Source: Desulfobacula sp.
Lineage (GTDB): Bacteria; Desulfobacterota; Desulfobacteria; Desulfobacterales; Desulfobacteraceae
DNA: 7,225 nucleotides
Reading direction: 5' to 3'
NCBI GenBank assembly: GCA_023139225.1
Contig: JAGLNZ010000342.1
Span: 1 to 7,225 of the forward strand
The notes beneath the pieces were generated by a model. The model was not told the DNA's origin and searched no databases. It worked only from the letters and a program-made list of their open reading frames with translations. This document shows positions 6,701 through 7,225 of the stretch, piece by piece. Positions within the stretch are counted from its first letter, which is position 1. Every line of letters starts with the position of its first letter. A program made the position numbers and the translations under genes.

Positions 6701-7225
6701 AGTGCAGAATTTATCAATATCCTCTGCCCCTCCGGAAACAGCCGTCTGTTTCTCACTGTTTTTATTGGTAATAAAAATATTGGAAACAAAGGCTTTTCTG
6801 ATCAGATGTTCTGTGTCTTTTTCATTTTTAAATACCACCATGATTTTGCCCGGAACCTTTAAGGTTGATTCATACATGAGATCCGAACGTTTGATGATAA
6901 GACGCATGGCATCATCAAAGGAGAGGATGCCGCTGCAAAAAAGAGCTGTGTATTCGCCCACACTGTGGCCGATGAAATAATCGGGTGAAAATCCTTCCCG
7001 GGACAATCGGCTGTAAATAGCAGCAGAAGAAAGAAAGACTGCGGCCTGGGTATTCTGGGTTGAGTTAATGGCATCATCCGTGCCGAACATCGTGTCCAGC
7101 AGGGAATACCCCCGTTGTTCAACAAAAATTTTTTCGCCTTTTTCCATGACCTTCCTGATATGGTCATCTTTTTCAAAAAGCGCCTTCATCATGCGGCTTC
7201 TCTGGGCGCCCTGGCCGGAAAGAAG
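758..7225 (-). CDS. Multidomain fatty acid/polyketide synthase (AT-KS-ACP-ACP-ACP-KR-DH), PfaA-like, N-terminus beyond window
   Basis: This large type I synthase probably builds a long-chain fatty acid or polyketide in the cytoplasm by repeated condensation, ketoreduction and dehydration. The stop is TAG at 758-760. The frame runs open to the right edge. The 11 codons before the ATG pair at 7187-7192 read LLSGQGAQRSR, the conserved start of an acyltransferase fold, so the real start lies further upstream. Residues below are numbered from Met at 7192: AT about 1-300, KS 374-885, Ala/Pro-rich linker 931-973, carrier domains about 974-1047, 1093-1164 and 1196-1268, acidic linker 1270-1310, KR with its structural half 1331-1830, and DH-like double hotdog 1840-2120. 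The ACP array, KR and DH in this order resemble PfaA of polyunsaturated fatty acid synthases, but AT precedes KS. There is no enoyl reductase, thioesterase or terminal reductase. A domain set this complete argues for a functional enzyme. The product is unknown, and a full KS-AT-KS protein cannot be excluded because the N-terminus is missing. Confidence 0.9.
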   Translation of the reverse strand, partial: LLSGQGAQRSRMMKALFEKDDHIRKVMEKGEKIFVEQRGYSLLDTMFGTDDAINSTQNTQAAVFLSSAAIYSRLSREGFSPDYFIGHSVGEYTALFCSGILSFDDAMRLIIKRSDLMYESTLKVPGKIMVVFKNEKDTEHLIRKAFVSNIFITNKNSEKQTAVSGGAEDIDKFCTFLTQQEIFYKKLNLTGAFHTPLLKDASQKLRAYLDTITFNDTRFGKIISNTTAKPYPERPEEVKDLLARQIISPVEFIKSIENVYISGRTHFIEIGPSRLLVNLLKNINIGEYGTAVSVDARSGEVKSFEECRKYLQDCNSIFEVKPVRASDTQIIPEMKKELPKVDMSEDFESFKQNNQKLVDQILYKEYQHQKRESAIDAIERYDFNTNKILISGVSVGLPGKARRVFATDNFDAILNGKNFIEPLTIEAQEKIIDKNIIKLYKQPDGNARFVQITKTEDVIHLAGQLGYFDLTDEYGIKEQYDFSMAIGIAAGIEALKDANIPLVMQYKKVKDGKTLIPDGFALPEEMQEDTGVIITSLWPNGETLMSELEKYFYEKLFLKPYEEFEKIYYYLMEKIKDLSIKEELTEWFFKAKSRKRSDFGPYKFDRNFLANACPLGSAHLAQIIKAKGPNTLVSSACASTTLAIGIAEDWIRVGRCKRVLVVGGENATSPNQNQWVGSGFLALGAATIKKRVSEAAKPFDEDRNGTILGSGAVGLVIESEACVKKRGMNGQCEILGTHIANAAFHTYNIDVPRMSGEMKKFINKVEKQNGIKKEEYADKLLFMSHETYTPARGGSADAEVTALETTFADHLSSICISNTKGFTGHTLGAAIEDVVLVKALQKRKAPPIANLKKIPEHFKKLSFSGQEKINSEYGLHLAAGFGSHFAFMFVKRVEENPVEGNIQYQNWIKQITGSQNPELKIIDNTLCAVAGGEVLPQITKKTKKVETPAAPVIPAMPAAPAPVAAVKETPAQVETEPVEETALEPALKTVKSIIAEQTGYTADMLEDDLDLEADLGIDTVKQVEIFAKVASHFSFSVPDDLKLRDLNTIAKLAEYVATRVDIQGNKSTASVPAAAQPDTQSNTRSDIQSGTQPAPQAQVSLNALAKVKEVIAEQTGYAIDMLEDDLDLEADLGIDTVKQVEIFARVAAHFGFSVPDDLKLRDLNTIAKLGDYIQSRTGVPVGIEKQTDIPEPALATSSAPAQDEDATAVVKEVIAVQTGYTADMLEDDLDLEADLGIDTVKQVEIFAKVSSHFSFSVPDDLKLRDLNTIAKLAEYIQSRLGAPQTSQAKEEAFVESDEAPQVTDISIPLNEDDEFPDPASPIKRLTVSLKEARIPKVSTKDFKGKKIIVSLDSHGFAKKIIEKIKKKKGQVITIGGKDADFKFDLTDVKATEKRVEEFKETYPEVNGFIHLAPLDYYFNRKDGEGDSDESLNTTIKSFFVMIKSLFETLDQKGNIIGTITFDSVVFPYMKDCGDIHPMFAGLSGLLKTVNKEMPDTMVKVVDFSYKQPKKSTAKIADNFLNELLCDDTRCEVGYKNKKRYVISMKPSIADKTQQIISRNDTMLVTGGAGGITYEIIKKVVEKHKVNLIILDINDIYSTDQKYLDKTSTGADLMAMLRDDMPGVKPVEVKRALDRLMRVRQSLENIEYLESLGVSVEYNCVDVTNFDAVKAAVDKYDKIDGVFHAAGMEMSQFIPKKELWSFELVVDVKVKGMRNLLGAFKDREYKYFFTFSSVTARFGNEGQVDYTSANDFLGKTLFRQKQLHPERTYKVYAWTAWGGVGMATNPTVKKVLEERGIRFLPMDQGVKFFMADLLDKTASEMVFSGLDYSFDKDGLLGDPKDVQFPFLDTPVETTGTGMTYSRVLDIERDVFLQDHTMEDVPLFLGSTGIETMAEVAGSLSKDKVHFVELTDFQIPYAIKLLKGRSKELLISGNHEGEGLFDCRITSQFKNPKGLVMGDPKLHYEGKYRFAEKPLKSKKIKLPQFTPVSWEGDLETLVYNPKRLFMFGLFGTITDINSFDGKTLVTTVKDKSKKEFFKGVKDPRFVAAPILVDAMFQTGGLLEFFTSSRTVLPYRINSLKFYGDVEKNREYFCITQKMDSGEETNTYNLKLVDKKGNVFIEVDSFEMVKLNRLDPQDRIIDLVDFSFSSQKEGSTVS
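833..1675 (-). other. Dehydratase-like (DH, double hotdog) C-terminal domain
   Basis: This domain probably removes water from the beta-hydroxyacyl intermediate. The first hotdog has His1863 in QDHTMEDVPLFLG (bases 1604-1606), followed by G-I-E-T-M-A-E-V-A, which fits the active-site helix of PfaA and polyketide dehydratases. The second hotdog has Asp2040 in VDAMFQTGG (bases 1073-1075), matching the D-x-x-x-Q/H motif. The usual HxxxGxxxxP is not kept exactly: Asp stands for Gly and Leu for Pro. Both catalytic positions are present, so activity is plausible. The protein ends about 25 residues later in S-T-V-S with no further domain. Confidence 0.7.
1703..3202 (-). other. Ketoreductase (KR) region: structural half plus NADPH-binding catalytic SDR half
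   Basis: This region reduces the beta-keto group to a hydroxyl using NADPH. A structural, degenerate Rossmann half (about 1331-1545) precedes the catalytic half. The cofactor loop is TGGAGGI (1554-1560), and HAAG at 1672-1675 marks the next core strand. Catalytic residues fit the KR pattern: Lys1697 (K-V-K-G), Ser1721 (F-S-S, bases 2030-2032), Tyr1734 (Y-T-S-A-N, bases 1991-1993) and Asn1738. An insert of about 60 residues (about 1582-1645, Arg/Leu-rich) between the second strand and D-V-T resembles the long insert I associate with PfaA-type KRs. The LDD motif of B-type modular KRs is absent (E-M-S follows H-A-A-G-M), but stereochemistry rules may not carry over to this family. Confidence 0.88.
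3401..3577 (-). repeat. Carrier-domain DNA repeat, copy 3
   Basis: This is the core of the third carrier domain, the near-identical partner of copy 1 (7 differences in 177 bases), even though copy 2 lies between them. It is followed by an acidic linker (E-D-D-E-F type) leading into the ketoreductase region. Confidence 0.9.
3721..3886 (-). repeat. Carrier-domain DNA repeat, copy 2 (most diverged)
   Basis: This is the core of the middle carrier domain. Against copy 3 (3412-3577) I count 19 mismatches over 166 ungapped bases, about 89% identity. The differences cluster in the segment coding for the region after K-Q-V-E-I-F (ARVAAHFGF instead of AKVSSHFSF) and in the start of the domain (YAIDM instead of YTADM). 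Confidence 0.88.
3950..3997 (-). repeat. Four-unit degenerate 12-bp tandem repeat in the ACP1-ACP2 linker
   Basis: Read on the - strand, the segment divides into four 12-base units coding PDTQ, SNTR, SDIQ and SGTQ (residues 1066-1081). It lies in the low-complexity linker between the first two carrier domains. The period is a multiple of three, so changes in unit number keep the frame. It probably acts only as a flexible spacer. Confidence 0.75.
4061..4237 (-). repeat. Carrier-domain DNA repeat, copy 1
   Basis: This is the core coding segment of the first carrier domain. It matches copy 3 (3401-3577, exactly 660 bases away) over 177 bases with 7 mismatches by manual alignment, about 96% identity and no gaps. 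Five of the seven differences are silent or conservative. The linkers on either side do not share this similarity, so the duplicated or converted unit is the domain itself. Confidence 0.9.
4538..6073 (-). other. Divergent beta-ketoacyl synthase (KS) domain of the synthase
   Basis: This domain performs the decarboxylative Claisen condensation. The catalytic triad is intact: Cys626 in SSACAST (bases 5315-5317), His774 (4871-4873), and His814 in GFTGHTLGAA, with the conserved Lys809 before it. The fold starts at ILISGVSVGLPG (377-388) and ends at AAGFGSHFAFMFVKR (867-881). It is divergent: the usual HGTGT around the first His is HETYTPARGGSADAE, the common DPQQR motif before the A-x-E-A-L helix is not seen, and the stretch from 521 to 623 carries an apparent helix-rich, Lys/Glu/Tyr-rich insertion. 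Intact catalytic residues argue for an active condensing enzyme and against a chain-length-factor-like partner, which would lack the Cys. Confidence 0.88.
6293..7225 (-). other. Acyltransferase (AT, FabD-like) domain of the synthase
   Basis: This domain should load acyl units, most likely malonyl, from CoA onto the carrier domains. Visible landmarks are the oxyanion motif GQGAQ (bases 7202-7216), the nucleophile elbow GHSVGE with Ser77 (bases 6962-6964), Arg102 of the carboxylate-binding region, the catalytic His183 in AFHTP (bases 6644-6646), and the closing FIEIGP motif (256-261). In the families known, GHS[LIV]GE and FHS/FHT are typical of malonyl-selective ATs, while methylmalonyl ATs usually show GHSQGE and a Ser before the His. 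Malonyl specificity is an inference from these motifs. The fold is complete apart from the few residues lost at the window edge. A 75-residue charged linker (about 300-375) joins it to the ketosynthase. Confidence 0.88.

Noticed and set aside
7187..7192. ATG pair as the start of the synthase
   Set aside because: The 11 upstream codons in the same frame encode the conserved L-x-S-G-Q-G-A-Q start of the AT fold, so translation begins further upstream, outside the window.
758..7225. Pseudogene or inactive synthase, suggested by the Ser-to-Thr changes
   Set aside because: The frame is open for more than 6.4 kb and the AT, KS and KR catalytic residues are intact; the same Thr in all three copies and conserved surroundings point to selection, not decay.

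Overview
The window holds two convergent genes, both cut by its edges, separated by 43 bp that are almost filled by one perfect hairpin. Moderate base composition, the style of the PAS-type hybrid sensor kinase tail and the PfaA-like megasynthase together suggest an anaerobic deltaproteobacterium (Desulfobacterota, Desulfobacteraceae-like). That assignment is inferred from protein style only.

Region 1 (1-714, + strand) is the 3' end of a hybrid histidine kinase: the ATP-binding domain followed by an intact receiver domain. Its start, sensor domains and phospho-acceptor His lie upstream of the window. Region 2 (710-751) is an inverted repeat with a 19-bp stem that overlaps the kinase stop codon and looks like a shared, bidirectional terminator.

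Region 3 (758-7225, - strand, about 90% of the window) is one reading frame of at least 2155 codons, open at the right edge. It encodes a multidomain fatty acid/polyketide synthase. From N to C the order is acyltransferase (AT), ketosynthase (KS), Ala/Pro linker, three tandem acyl-carrier-like domains (ACP), ketoreductase (KR) with its structural half, and a double-hotdog dehydratase-like (DH) domain. The ACP3-KR-DH half resembles PfaA-type polyunsaturated fatty acid ('secondary lipid') synthases. The front half does not: AT precedes KS, and the KS is divergent, with HETYT where HGTGT is usual. No enoyl reductase, thioesterase or other release domain is visible, so partners encoded outside the window are likely.

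The most striking observation is that all three carrier domains read G-I-D-T-V at the phosphopantetheine site, with Thr (ACG) in place of the normally invariant Ser. The rest of the domain is well kept, and the first and third copies are about 96% identical in DNA. KS, AT and KR keep their catalytic residues, so the protein looks like a working enzyme under selection, not a decaying one. Together these features make it a candidate for an atypical lipid or polyketide synthase. The product cannot be read from the sequence.
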